Origin: an uncultured Oscillospiraceae bacterium | Lineage (GTDB): Bacteria > Bacillota > Clostridia > Oscillospirales > Oscillospiraceae | Length of the DNA: 40,308 nt | Reading direction: 5' to 3' | NCBI GenBank assembly: GCA_910588045.1 | Contig: CAJUPS010000023.1 | Coordinates: 1-40,308 of the forward strand | Notes under the pieces: generated by a model | The model's database searches: none | What the model was told of the DNA's origin: nothing | Seen by the model: only the letters and a program-made list of their open reading frames with translations | Part shown: one piece after another, positions 16,146 through 24,061 of the stretch | Layout: every line of letters starts with the position of its first letter | How positions within the stretch are numbered: the stretch's first letter is position 1 | Translations under genes and position numbers: made by a program

Positions 16146-16676
16146 TTATTCCTGGGCCGCTGACGCACCCTGCCATTTGACCACGGCGATGCGGTCGCTG
16201 CCCAGCCCGGTCAGCGCGGACACCGCCGAGACCACCTGGAGCCGCACCGCGTCGTTCCCCCCGCCCTCGCACACCACCAGGGCCCCGCGGTACTGGGGGT
16301 AGGTCTCCCGGGTCACCACCACGCCGCCCTCCTCTGTCACAGGCCGGGTAGAGCGCTCGTAGCTGTCGGGGGACTGCACGTTGCCGCTGTAGCGCAGGGA
16401 GCTGTCCTGGGCCAGCACCTTCTCGCCGCCGCTCTGGAGCGTGAGCATCACGTCCACCCGTCCCACGCCGCCGATCTTCCCGAGAATCTCCTCCATGGCC
16501 GCCTCGGTCTCCGCCACGTCCACCCCGGTCCGGACGGGCTCCTCCTCCGCCGGCGCCGCCGCTGGCTTCTTCCCGCTGGGCCACAGCAGCAGGACCGCCC
16601 CCAGCGCCGCCACCAGCAGCACATATTTATACTTGCCCAGCACCGCCAGGGGAGCTTTCCGCTTTTGATCCTCCAT
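16146..16676 (-). CDS. spoIIIAG: stage III sporulation protein AG (SpoIIIAG)
   Basis: 176 residues. After a basic start comes a single membrane segment (YVLLVAALGAVLLLWPSG). The ring-forming domain follows, with EAAMEEILGKIGGVGRVDVMLTLQSGGEKVLAQ, YPQYRGALVVCEGGGNDAVRLQVVSAVSALTGLGSDRIAVVK. SpoIIIAG forms a large ring in the mother-cell membrane facing the intermembrane space, related to secretion-system rings. It starts 2 nt after spoIIIAF and 26 nt before spoIIIAH. Confidence 0.93.
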   Translation of the reverse strand: MEDQKRKAPLAVLGKYKYVLLVAALGAVLLLWPSGKKPAAAPAEEEPVRTGVDVAETEAAMEEILGKIGGVGRVDVMLTLQSGGEKVLAQDSSLRYSGNVQSPDSYERSTRPVTEEGGVVVTRETYPQYRGALVVCEGGGNDAVRLQVVSAVSALTGLGSDRIAVVKWQGASAAQE

Positions 16677-16678
16677 TT

Positions 16679-17140
16679 CTATTCCTCCTGCCAGATCAAT
16701 TTTTCGGCGGGAATCCCCACCTCCTCCTCAATGCACCGCGCCAGCGCCTCGTCATACGGCCCCCGGATCACCGCCGACACGGGGAGCGGGATGCCGCTCT
16801 CCCCCGCCGCCGCCGTGACCTCCGCCGTACAACGGAGCCCCAGCTGGTTTGCTTTGTCCCATATATATGCCTCTGTTCTCTCCTCTATGATAGCGGAAAG
16901 GGTGTCCTGCTGATTTTTTCGGAAGTTCTCCGCCTGCTCCTCCGCCTGCCGCTCCAACGCCCCCGGGTCCCACCCGGAACCGTCCCAGCGCCACTCCGCC
17001 AGGGGGCGGAGAATTGCCAGCGTCAGCAGCAGGCCGCTCACCAGCCGCACCACGGCCTGCTCCCTCCCCCTGGGAGCCAGCTGGCGGGCCAACCCACCGG
17101 CCAGGGCGGTGAGCACGATGCCCAGAAGCCACGCTCTCAT
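16679..17140 (-). CDS. spoIIIAF: stage III sporulation protein AF (SpoIIIAF)
   Basis: 153 residues. Two N-terminal membrane segments (1-17, and about 28-46 with VVRLVSGLLLTLAILRPLAEW) precede a soluble helical/ring-type domain (RTEAYIWDKANQLGL, VSAVIRGPYDEALARCIEEEVGIPAEKL). It is a membrane component of the SpoIIIA-SpoIIQ channel. A GAGGAGGGAT ribosome binding site precedes the ATG. It lies 10 nt after spoIIIAE. Confidence 0.9.
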   Translation of the reverse strand: MRAWLLGIVLTALAGGLARQLAPRGREQAVVRLVSGLLLTLAILRPLAEWRWDGSGWDPGALERQAEEQAENFRKNQQDTLSAIIEERTEAYIWDKANQLGLRCTAEVTAAAGESGIPLPVSAVIRGPYDEALARCIEEEVGIPAEKLIWQEE

Positions 17141-17150
17141 ATCCCTCCTC

Positions 17151-18224
17151 CTAACCCGGCGTCATGGCCGTCACACAGGAGAGCAGGGACACCAGCAGCA
17201 GCACCGCCGCGGTCCCCGTCATGGCCAGCACCAGCGCAAACGCATCCCCCAGCATCGCCACCAGCTTTGTCAGCTTCTTCGGTCCCGCCGTCGCCGACAC
17301 CAGGGACGCGCCCTGATAGAGCAAATACTGTCCCCCCAGGCGCAAGAACGGCAGCAGGCACACGCCCAGCAGCGCCAGCGTCCCCGCCGTGCCGACCATA
17401 CTCCGCAGCAGTCCCGCCCCGGCCAGCACGCTCTCCACCGCATCCGACAGGATACCGCCGACCACCGGGACCGCGGCGGACACCGCCGACTTTGCCAGCT
17501 TCACCGACTGCGCGTCCGCCGCCCCCGCCAGGGCGCCGCTGAGGGTGAGGTAGGCCGTAAAAAGAAACAGCATCCCCCCCAAGCTCCACTCCACCGCCTT
17601 TTTCAGCAGCTCCCCCAGCTTCTCCGGCGCGTCGCCCTCCACCACCGCCCCGGCGGCGGATAGTCCAATATACATGTAGAGCATGGGCAGCAGCACCTTC
17701 TCCGTCACCGTCAGCAGCACGTCCGCAAAGAACACCGCCGCCACCTGCCGCATCGCTGCCGCCGCCACGCCCCCGGAGGCCGCCTCCGCCGCCGCCATAG
17801 CCGGAAGCAGCGCCTTACTCAGCATGCTGATCTGAGAGATAGTCTCCCGCCCCATTCCGATGAGGGCATTCAGGTCCCCCGCCGCCATAGCCGTGATCCA
17901 CAGCGCCCCCACGACGGCGGTACACCGGCTGACGGTCTCTCCCCCCGCCGGGACGGCGGACTCCGCCACGCCCAGGAGGATCACCCCCGCCATGATCGCC
18001 GCCACCGCCCGCACCCCGGAGAGCATCTCTGTCCGCAGCCCTACAAACGCCTCCCCCACCAGCGTCCGGATGCCGGAGAGCAGACCGAAGGCGTCATCGG
18101 CGCTGTCATTGACCAGCGCCGCCGCCTCCGGCGCAGCCCGGACCACCTCCTCCGGCAGCTCCGAGGCCAGGGCCTGTCCCCCCAGCCAGAGCGCCAGCAG
18201 GCAAAAGAGCAGTATCCGTCTCAC
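17151..18224 (-). CDS. spoIIIAE: stage III sporulation protein AE (SpoIIIAE)
   Basis: About 357 residues from a GTG at 18224 (VRRILLFCLLALWLGGQALA, a signal peptide). A second GTG lies at 18227; a run of six G just upstream is the ribosome binding site. The protein is hydrophobic with about seven to eight segments, including GVILLGVAESAVPAG and LVAMLGDAFALVLAMTGTAAVLLLVSL, and fits the permease-like SpoIIIAE family (around 400 residues in Bacillus). A longer frame reaches 18407, but it runs into the inserted repeat and is not protein-like. The repeat starts 20 nt upstream of the start codon, so its insertion has separated this gene from spoIIIAD. Confidence 0.88.
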   Translation of the reverse strand: MRRILLFCLLALWLGGQALASELPEEVVRAAPEAAALVNDSADDAFGLLSGIRTLVGEAFVGLRTEMLSGVRAVAAIMAGVILLGVAESAVPAGGETVSRCTAVVGALWITAMAAGDLNALIGMGRETISQISMLSKALLPAMAAAEAASGGVAAAAMRQVAAVFFADVLLTVTEKVLLPMLYMYIGLSAAGAVVEGDAPEKLGELLKKAVEWSLGGMLFLFTAYLTLSGALAGAADAQSVKLAKSAVSAAVPVVGGILSDAVESVLAGAGLLRSMVGTAGTLALLGVCLLPFLRLGGQYLLYQGASLVSATAGPKKLTKLVAMLGDAFALVLAMTGTAAVLLLVSLLSCVTAMTPG

Positions 18225-18244
18225 CACCCGCCCCCCGTTTCCTA

Positions 18245-18552
18245 AAAGTTTCGCCCGCCTTTTCAAAGGCGGCGGAGTCCAGAGGCAGCGCCTCTGGCCG
18301 CCCTCCGCAGAGGGCGGAACCCCCAAAAACCGCGCCCAAAAAAATCTTCCCCAAAGAATCCTTTCAACCACGCGCGGTTTTAGCGCGTATTTGCCGCTGC
18401 GCGGCAAACAGCGCCGGGAGTTCCCGTCAGCCTATGCTTCGCGTTAGGTATAAGTATGGGTATAAGTAAATGTATGTTGGGCTCCGCCCAAACCCGGCAG
18501 GGGCCTTGCCCCTGCACCCCACCGCCCTTTGAAAAGGGCGGCCCCAAACTTT
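18245..18552. repeat. 308 bp MITE-like element with structured inverted termini, inside spoIIIA operon
   Basis: The left end begins AAAGTTT and then CGCCTTTTCAAAGGCG, followed by GTCCAGAGGC..GCCTCTGG. The right end, read on the other strand, begins AAAGTTT and then CCGCCCTTTTCAAAGGGCGG, followed by GTGCAGGGGC..GCCCCTGC. The ends are therefore imperfect inverted repeats of roughly 55 bp, each made of two hairpins. The middle has further hairpins (TTTGCCG/CGGCAAA; CCGCCCTC/GAGGGCGG) and a short AT-rich patch with repeats of GTATAAGTA. No reading frame of its own. It starts 2 nt after the spoIIIAD stop and ends 20 nt before the spoIIIAE start in transcription order. Confidence 0.82.
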
Positions 18553-18554
18553 AC

Positions 18555-18938
18555 TCATATCCACCCCAGCAGCAGCTCCACCACCGCCTCCAGCAGCGGC
18601 AGCGCGATCACCAGCGAGGCCGCCGCCCCTGCCAGCTCCACCGCCGAGGCCAGCGCCTGGGACCCGCCGTCCCGGCACAAATCGGCACACAGCCGCGTCA
18701 CCAGCGCCGCCGCCAATGTCCGCAGCAGGACCGTCAGATACGCCGCCTCCACCCCGGCCCGGCCAAAGAGCAGCCGAAGCTCCTCCAGCAGCGGCGCGGC
18801 CAGCGTCAGACACCTGGCCAGCACCACCGCCAGCACAGCAGCTGTGAGCAGCAGCGCCTGCTCCGGCGTCTTCCGCCGCAGCAGGACTACCGGCAGCACG
18901 CACACCGCACACAGCGCCGCCAGCTTCAGAATCTCCAT
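18555..18938 (-). CDS. spoIIIAD: stage III sporulation protein AD (SpoIIIAD)
   Basis: 127 residues, almost wholly membrane: MEILKLAALCAVCVLPVVLLRR, an LTAAVLAVVLARCL segment, VEAAYLTVLLRTLAAALVTRLCADLCRDGGSQALASAVELAG and a final VIALPLLEAVVELLLGW. Size and the CADLCRDGGSQALASAVELAG block match SpoIIIAD, a membrane part of the feeding-tube complex. It is 3 nt from spoIIIAC. An inserted repeat follows its stop codon. Confidence 0.92.
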   Translation of the reverse strand: MEILKLAALCAVCVLPVVLLRRKTPEQALLLTAAVLAVVLARCLTLAAPLLEELRLLFGRAGVEAAYLTVLLRTLAAALVTRLCADLCRDGGSQALASAVELAGAAASLVIALPLLEAVVELLLGWI

Positions 18939-18941
18939 GGC

Positions 18942-19136
18942 CTAAAACCCAAACAGGGTCTTGATGAGCTGGAACAGGTCGCTGATCTCCCGCACCAGCA
19001 TCATCATCACCACCACCAGGCCCGCCAAGGTGGTCATCAGCGCCTGCTCCTCCCGCCCCGAGCGGACCAGGAGCTGGTTGAGCACCGCCACCACGATGCC
19101 GATGGCCGCAATCCGAAAAATCAAATCAATATCCAT
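18942..19136 (-). CDS. spoIIIAC: stage III sporulation protein AC (SpoIIIAC)
   Basis: 64 residues with two membrane helices (LIFRIAAIGIVVAVLNQLL and a second helix VVVMMMLV) separated by the conserved GREEQALMTTLAGL loop. The length matches SpoIIIAC of other spore formers. It lies 3 nt after spoIIIAB. Confidence 0.93.
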   Translation of the reverse strand: MDIDLIFRIAAIGIVVAVLNQLLVRSGREEQALMTTLAGLVVVMMMLVREISDLFQLIKTLFGF

Positions 19137-19139
19137 CTT

Positions 19140-19631
19140 CTACACGAAGACCAGAATTGCCAGGCACGCGCCCGCCAGGCTCAGGGCCGCCGTGATCCGC
19201 CCCTGGGACGCCTGCCGGACCGTCTCCTCCCGCAAAAAGCCGGTCAGCTCCTCTCTTGTTTCCTCCACGGCCTCCGCCAGGGCCGCGCCGCCCTCCGGCA
19301 GCAGCGCTCCCAGCGGCTCCAACATCCTCCCCAGGGGCGGCGGCAGCGCCCGCACGCTCTCCCGCCAGCACCGGGGCAGGGCCGCGCCCTCCTCCGACAA
19401 CCGCTCTGACAGCGGGCCCCACAGCACCTCCGCCCCCAGCCCGTCCGTCAGGACCTCCCCCAGCAGCTCAGGCAGGGGCATCCGCCGGGTCCGGATCTCA
19501 TAGCTGAGTACCGCCAGGTCCCCCAGCAGGGCCCGTCCCACCCGGACCGGCAGCATTCCCTCCCGCCGCCGCGCCAGGCACCACAGCCCCGCGCCGCACA
19601 GCAGCAGCAGCGCCCCCATCAGTTTCCTCAT
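19140..19631 (-). CDS. spoIIIAB: stage III sporulation protein AB (SpoIIIAB)
   Basis: 163 residues. An N-terminal membrane helix (LMGALLLLCGAGLWCLA) is followed by LLGDLAVLSYEIRTRRMPLPELL, typical of SpoIIIAB and related to type II secretion GspF-like proteins, and by a C-terminal helix (ALSLAGACLAILVFV). It overlaps spoIIIAA by 4 nt and probably anchors that ATPase at the membrane. Confidence 0.92.
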   Translation of the reverse strand: MRKLMGALLLLCGAGLWCLARRREGMLPVRVGRALLGDLAVLSYEIRTRRMPLPELLGEVLTDGLGAEVLWGPLSERLSEEGAALPRCWRESVRALPPPLGRMLEPLGALLPEGGAALAEAVEETREELTGFLREETVRQASQGRITAALSLAGACLAILVFV

Positions 19632-20542
19632 GGCAGGCGCACCGCCCGGCAGCGCCGGGCGCTCCCCGCGCCCTCAATGAGCACGGCCCGCCGGAACACG
19701 CCGCACTCCAGCAGGGCCCGTCCCACCGGTCCCGCCCGCAGGTCCTCCAGGGACGCGGCGTGCACCGTGGCCAGCAGGGCCGCGCCGCAGCCCACCGCCG
19801 CGCATACCGCCTCCACGTCCGCGGCCAGCGCGATCTCGTCCAGCGCGATGACCTGGGGCGTCATGGCCCGCAGCAGCATGGGGACCGCCAGGCGCTTGGG
19901 ACAGCCGTCCATCACGTCGGTGTGGCAGCCCACCTCCAGCTGGGGCCGTCCCCGGTGGACCGCCGCCAGCTCCCCACGCTCGTCCACCAGCGCCACCCGG
20001 CAGGGGGGATTCCACTCCGTCCCCTGGCTGAGCAGCCGCACCAGATCCCGCAGCAGGGTGGTCTTCCCGCCCCCCGGCGGAGAGAGGAGCAGCGCACTGA
20101 CGGGCCTCCCCTCCTCCAGCAGCTCCGGCAGCACGGGCAGCGCCGCCCCCTCCCGCACCCTGGGGATCCGGATGGCCAGCGAGGACACGTCCCGGACGCC
20201 CCCGTTGCTCTCGCCGTCGGGCAGCGCCGTCCCGCACAGGCCCACCCGGAAGCCCCCCGCCGCGGTGAGGTAGCCGTGGCGCATGGTCTCCGCGGCGGCG
20301 TAGCGGGAATACTCCGAGGCCCTGTCCAGGACCTGCTCCAGATCGTTTTTGGTGACCATGGTCCCCGGAAGGGCCGTCTCCCCCTCCGGCGCGGTGAGAA
20401 AGAGCTGCCGCCCGATCCGCAGCCGGAGCTCCTCCACCGCCGCCTTCCGGCACAGCGGCAGGTTCAGCGCCGCCGTGCGCAGACGCATGGGCAACAGGGC
20501 GCAGGCCTCCTCGTAGCGGGAAGCCGCATACGCCTCCGTCAT
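19628..20542 (-). CDS. spoIIIAA: stage III sporulation protein AA (SpoIIIAA), AAA+/secretion ATPase
   Basis: 304 residues. Walker A is LLSPPGGGKTT (Gly157-Thr161) and Walker B is MTPQVIALDEIAL. A VDERGEL motif and VGCHTDVMDGCPK are also typical of SpoIIIAA. It is a cytoplasmic ATPase, related to type II/IV secretion ATPases, thought to energise the SpoIIIA-SpoIIQ channel in the mother cell. A GGGGAGGAA site precedes the ATG, and a sigma-E-like promoter lies 35 nt upstream. It is the first gene of the operon. Confidence 0.95.
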   Translation of the reverse strand: MTEAYAASRYEEACALLPMRLRTAALNLPLCRKAAVEELRLRIGRQLFLTAPEGETALPGTMVTKNDLEQVLDRASEYSRYAAAETMRHGYLTAAGGFRVGLCGTALPDGESNGGVRDVSSLAIRIPRVREGAALPVLPELLEEGRPVSALLLSPPGGGKTTLLRDLVRLLSQGTEWNPPCRVALVDERGELAAVHRGRPQLEVGCHTDVMDGCPKRLAVPMLLRAMTPQVIALDEIALAADVEAVCAAVGCGAALLATVHAASLEDLRAGPVGRALLECGVFRRAVLIEGAGSARRCRAVRLP

Positions 20543-20576
20543 GATTCATTCCTCCCCTGTGGTTTTTCCTGCTTCT

Positions 20577-20606
20577 ACTCTATGAGGGCATGTCCGCAAA
20601 TATGAC
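20577..20606 (-). promoter_or_regulatory. sigma-E type promoter of the spoIIIA operon
   Basis: The minus strand has GTCATATTT (-35, 20598-20606) and CATAGAGT (-10, 20577-20584) with about 13-14 bp between, close to the Bacillus sigma-E consensus (ATATTT / CATACAAT). It fits mother-cell expression of spoIIIA. Confidence 0.7.
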
Positions 20607-20634
20607 TGCGCATCTCATTCCCTCCAACCCCCGC

Positions 20635-20663
20635 TTGACAAATGCCCTCCGATATGGTACGTT
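20635..20663 (+). promoter_or_regulatory. candidate sigma-A promoter for the Ig-like lipoprotein gene
   Basis: Perfect TTGACA at 20635-20640, 17 bp, then weak -10 TACGTT (20658-20663), about 41 nt before the start codon. Confidence 0.5.
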
Positions 20664-20703
20664 GATTATCCCCACACCACAGAACACAGAGAGGAAACAT
20701 ACC

Positions 20704-21669
20704 ATGAAAAAGACCCTGACGGCCGCGCTGGCGCTGCTTCTGGCACTGCTCCTGACGGCCTGCTCACTGAACATCAGCAACCTGTTCAACACATCCAAGG
20801 ACGACCCTGCGCCTCCCCCCGTCGAAGAACCCGATCCCCCCGCCCCTCCGGCAGAACCCGCGGAGCCCGCCCCGCCCGATCAGAGCGAGGAGCCCTCCAT
20901 CCCCGAGGAGGAGCAGCCCAGCACCCCCGACGCCCCTCAGCCCGAGGAGGACGATTCCGAGGAACGAGTCATCCGGGTCAGCCACGAGGACGTGACCCTC
21001 TTCTCCGCCGGAGAGACCTTCCGCTTCACCGTCTGGGACAGCAACGGCGACGACCCCGACACGTGTACATACACCTCCGCCGACCCGACCATCGCATCGG
21101 TAGATGAGTCCGGCGGCGAGGTGACCGCCGTGGCCCCGGGCACCACCACGATCACGGTCCGCGCGGCGTATGGCGAGGAGGAGCAGGAGTTTTCCTGCAT
21201 CGTCCGGTGCCGGTGGGAGGACGCCGAGCCCGTCCTGCCCGACGACGCCCCGGCGGCAAGCGCCCCGTCCCTCCAGGAATTTTTTGCCACGCTCCAGGGC
21301 CAATACGAGGGTCTGGGTGCTATGATGGTCATGGAGGGCGAGCTGCTGGAGAACTACTACCCCGGCCTCAGCTCCATTGCCGCCGTGGAGGAGATCTACC
21401 TCCAGGAGACCATGATTACCACGGCCAACGTAGCCGTGGGCCTGGTGAAGCTCTCCGACAGCGCCACCTCCGACGACGTTGCGGCGGTAATGGACGTACT
21501 GAACGCCCGGATCACCACCCAGGCGGAAGGGGGCGCGTGGTATCCTGCGTCCTGTGAGACCTGGAGGCAAGGAATCACCACCTCCGCATCCAACTATGTG
21601 GGGATGTTTGTCTATCCCTCCGAGGCCCAAGCAATGGCGGACCTGTTCACGCAGACCTTCAGCAACTAA
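20704..21669 (+). CDS. lipoprotein with bacterial Ig-like (BIG2) domain
   Basis: 321 residues. The signal peptide ends in lipobox LLTAC (Cys20). A Pro/Glu/Asp-rich linker (about 35-95) spans the wall region. One BIG2-type domain (about 98-180) follows, with CTYTSADPTIASVDESGGEV and TAVAPGTTTITVRA. The C-terminal ~130 residues (LQEFFATLQGQYEGLGAMMV, VEEIYLQETMITTANVAVGLVKL) are of unknown fold. The start has an AGAGAGGAAA site. It is surface-anchored; the function is unknown. It is divergent from spoIIIAA and has its own promoter. Confidence 0.82.
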   Translation: MKKTLTAALALLLALLLTACSLNISNLFNTSKDDPAPPPVEEPDPPAPPAEPAEPAPPDQSEEPSIPEEEQPSTPDAPQPEEDDSEERVIRVSHEDVTLFSAGETFRFTVWDSNGDDPDTCTYTSADPTIASVDESGGEVTAVAPGTTTITVRAAYGEEEQEFSCIVRCRWEDAEPVLPDDAPAASAPSLQEFFATLQGQYEGLGAMMVMEGELLENYYPGLSSIAAVEEIYLQETMITTANVAVGLVKLSDSATSDDVAAVMDVLNARITTQAEGGAWYPASCETWRQGITTSASNYVGMFVYPSEAQAMADLFTQTFSN

Positions 21670-21784
21670 GCAGCGGCAAAAAGAGGAATCGCGCAAACCA
21701 CCTGTTCCCCTCGCCGCTCCATGAGAAAATCGTAAGAAAGTCCACAGAAAAACAGAGGAATCCCGTGTGAGCGAACGAGAAAAC

Positions 21785-21839
21785 GGCGCTCTTGCTTTTG
21801 GTACAATGACCGTACCAAGGCAAGAGCGCCTTACTTTTT
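21785..21839 (+). terminator. two-part hairpin with T-rich tail upstream of ABC exporter (terminator or attenuator)
   Basis: An 11 bp outer stem GGCGCTCTTGC (21785-21795 with 21820-21830) and a 7 bp inner stem TTGGTAC (21798-21804 with 21812-21818) are followed by TTACTTTTT. It ends 24 nt before the ABC ATPase start. It may terminate the lipoprotein transcript or control entry into the ABC genes. Confidence 0.7.
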
Positions 21840-21862
21840 ATCAGCGGGAAAGGAGTTTTCAC

Positions 21863-22756
21863 ATGGAACTCATGATCGACCACGTCTCCAAGCATTTCAA
21901 GGACAAAGAAGCGGTCCATGACATCAGCCTGGAGCTGACGCCGGGGGTCTGGGGCCTGCTGGGGGCCAACGGCGCAGGCAAGACCACCCTCATGCGGATG
22001 ATCGCCGGGATCATGCGGCCTACCTCCGGCCGGGTGACGTATGACGGCGTTCCCATCGAGACGCTGGGGGAACAGTACCGGAGTATCTTCGGCTTTCTGC
22101 CCCAGGACTTCGGCTTTCACCTGGAGTTCACCGTCAAGGACTATCTGAACTATGTGGCCGCCCTGAAAGGACTTCCGGAGCGGCAGAGCCAACGGAGGAT
22201 TCACGAATTGCTGGAGCGCGTCTCCCTGTCGGATGTCTACAGCAAGAAGATCTCCAAGCTCTCCGGCGGCATGAGACGCCGGGTGGGCATCGCCCAGGCC
22301 CTACTGAACGACCCGGAGGTGCTGATTCTGGACGAGCCCACCGGGGGCCTGGACCCTGGCGAGCGGGTGCGGTTCCGCAATCTGCTCTCGGAGTTCGCCC
22401 ATGACCGGATCGTGCTGATCTCCACCCACATCGTCCCCGACGTGGAGTATATCGCCACCTGCCACGCCATCATCAAGGGCGGCAAGCTGCTGGCGACCGG
22501 GACGACGGAGGAACTGACCAAGCTGGTGGAGGGCAAGGTGTGGAGCTGCACCATCCCGGCGGAGGCCGTCCCGGAGTATGAGAGCAATCTGCAAATCACC
22601 AATCTGCGCAACGAGAACGACGGCAGCGTCTCCATCCGCTATCTGTCGGAGGGACCCTGCAACGCCGTTTCCAGCGCCGCGACGCCCCGCCTGGAGGATC
22701 TGTATCTGTGGATGTTCCCGGAGAGCAGCGGAGAAAATGACAGGAGGTATCAGTAA
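21863..22756 (+). CDS. ABC transporter ATP-binding protein
   Basis: 297 residues. Walker A is GANGAGKT (34-41), the Q-loop is LPQDFGF, the signature is LSGGMRRRVGIAQALL (133 onward), and Walker B is VLILDEPTGGLDP. The His switch is ISTHIV. The C-terminal ~80 residues are variable, as in exporter ATPases of the CcmA/BcrA type. The start at 21863 has an AAAGGAG site; a longer frame upstream passes through the hairpin. The stop TAA is directly followed by the permease ATG. The substrate is unknown. Confidence 0.92.
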   Translation: MELMIDHVSKHFKDKEAVHDISLELTPGVWGLLGANGAGKTTLMRMIAGIMRPTSGRVTYDGVPIETLGEQYRSIFGFLPQDFGFHLEFTVKDYLNYVAALKGLPERQSQRRIHELLERVSLSDVYSKKISKLSGGMRRRVGIAQALLNDPEVLILDEPTGGLDPGERVRFRNLLSEFAHDRIVLISTHIVPDVEYIATCHAIIKGGKLLATGTTEELTKLVEGKVWSCTIPAEAVPEYESNLQITNLRNENDGSVSIRYLSEGPCNAVSSAATPRLEDLYLWMFPESSGENDRRYQ

Positions 22757-24004
22757 ATGAGAATCTTTCGATTGGAGCTGAAACGGGTCCTGAAGGCAAG
22801 GCTCACCTGGATTTTGCTGGCGCTGGCGTTGCTCCTCTCCGTCCTGCTGGCCTATCTCCCGACCACTTACTGCTACAGCAACTATACAGACGAGACCGGA
22901 AACGAGGTCAACCTGACCGGCCTGGCCTCCATCGCCTATGAAAAGGAGCGGCAAGCGGACGCCGCAGGCATTGTCACCCCGGAGCGGGTGCGGGAGGCCG
23001 TGGAGATCTATCAAGCCTGTCTCACCTCCTACGGCGTCACGGAGTCCTATGACCTGCCGGAGGGCGTCTATGAGAAGGAAATCCTCCCCATCGCCCCCCT
23101 GCTCCACGGCGTCAAGGAGGCGTTTGCCGACCCGGACACCGGCATGGCCCCCACCATCATGGAGATCGACCCAGCACAGATTGACGACTACTATTCCGTC
23201 TGTGAGACCCGGATTGCCTCCCTGATGGCGATGGAGCAGCCGGACAGCCCCGCCGTCCAGCGCAAGGCCGTGGAGATGTACAGACGAGTGGAAAAGCCCT
23301 TTGCGGTCTATCCCGGCATGAGTTCCACTATTCTGGACTATCAGAACATCATGGGCTTTCTGGTGCTGCTGTTCTGCGTGGTGATTGCCGCCCCGGTGTT
23401 CTCCGCCGATTACCAGTCGGGCGCGGACGATATTCTGCGCTGTACCCGGCACGGCCGGGCCAGGCTGGGCATTGCCAAGCTGTTGGCCGCCCTGTCCATC
23501 AGCGCCGCCGCGTTTACCGTTTGCGCCGTCGTGCATATTCTGGTGGTCAACCGTCTGTTCGGCTGGGAGTGCACGAAAACCTCGGTCCAGATGCTCTACT
23601 CCATCGTGACCCTGACCGACATGAACATCGGGGAGCTCCAGCGCCTGTTTGGCGTGGCCGGTCTGCTCTCGGTGCTGGCCTCCGTGAGCTTCACCCTGTT
23701 CCTCTCCTCCAGAAGCAGGACCACCGTATCATCCCTGGCCTCCGGACTGGTATTCTGCATCGCCCCAGTGGTGCTCTCCATGATAGTACCGGGGGCGCTG
23801 TCCACCTGGCTGTGCAGCATCCTCCCCGCCAGCGGCACCAGCATCCAGGCCAGCATCCTCTATGCCATCACCGACTTCCAATTTTTGAGCCTGGGCGGAC
23901 TGGCCGTCTGGACCCCCTACGCCATGATCGGGGCCTGTATCATCGAGATCCCCCTGTTCGCGTTCCTGGCGGTGCACTCCTATTGCAGGCACTCCGTAAA
24001 CTGA
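22757..24004 (+). CDS. ABC-2 type transporter permease
   Basis: 415 residues. One N-terminal membrane helix (LTWILLALALLLSVLLAYL) is followed by a ~190-residue extracytoplasmic domain (about 40-225). Five or so helices follow (GFLVLLFCVVIAAPVFS, LLAALSISAAAFTVCAVVHIL, GLVFCIAPVVLSMIVPG, MIGACIIEIPLFAFLAV). The motif SADYQSGADDILRCTRHGR between helices is typical of ABC-2 exporters in Clostridia. The gene abuts the ATPase gene with no spacer, so the two form one complex. The cargo cannot be inferred. Confidence 0.85.
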   Translation: MRIFRLELKRVLKARLTWILLALALLLSVLLAYLPTTYCYSNYTDETGNEVNLTGLASIAYEKERQADAAGIVTPERVREAVEIYQACLTSYGVTESYDLPEGVYEKEILPIAPLLHGVKEAFADPDTGMAPTIMEIDPAQIDDYYSVCETRIASLMAMEQPDSPAVQRKAVEMYRRVEKPFAVYPGMSSTILDYQNIMGFLVLLFCVVIAAPVFSADYQSGADDILRCTRHGRARLGIAKLLAALSISAAAFTVCAVVHILVVNRLFGWECTKTSVQMLYSIVTLTDMNIGELQRLFGVAGLLSVLASVSFTLFLSSRSRTTVSSLASGLVFCIAPVVLSMIVPGALSTWLCSILPASGTSIQASILYAITDFQFLSLGGLAVWTPYAMIGACIIEIPLFAFLAVHSYCRHSVN

Positions 24005-24061
24005 CCCCCATACAAGTCCCCGACTATAGTAATCATCGAAAAAGCAACCATTTTGCAGATC

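Noticed and set aside
18225..18407. N-terminal extension of SpoIIIAE
   Set aside because: It lies within the inserted repeat. The GTG at 18224 gives a normal signal peptide and family start.
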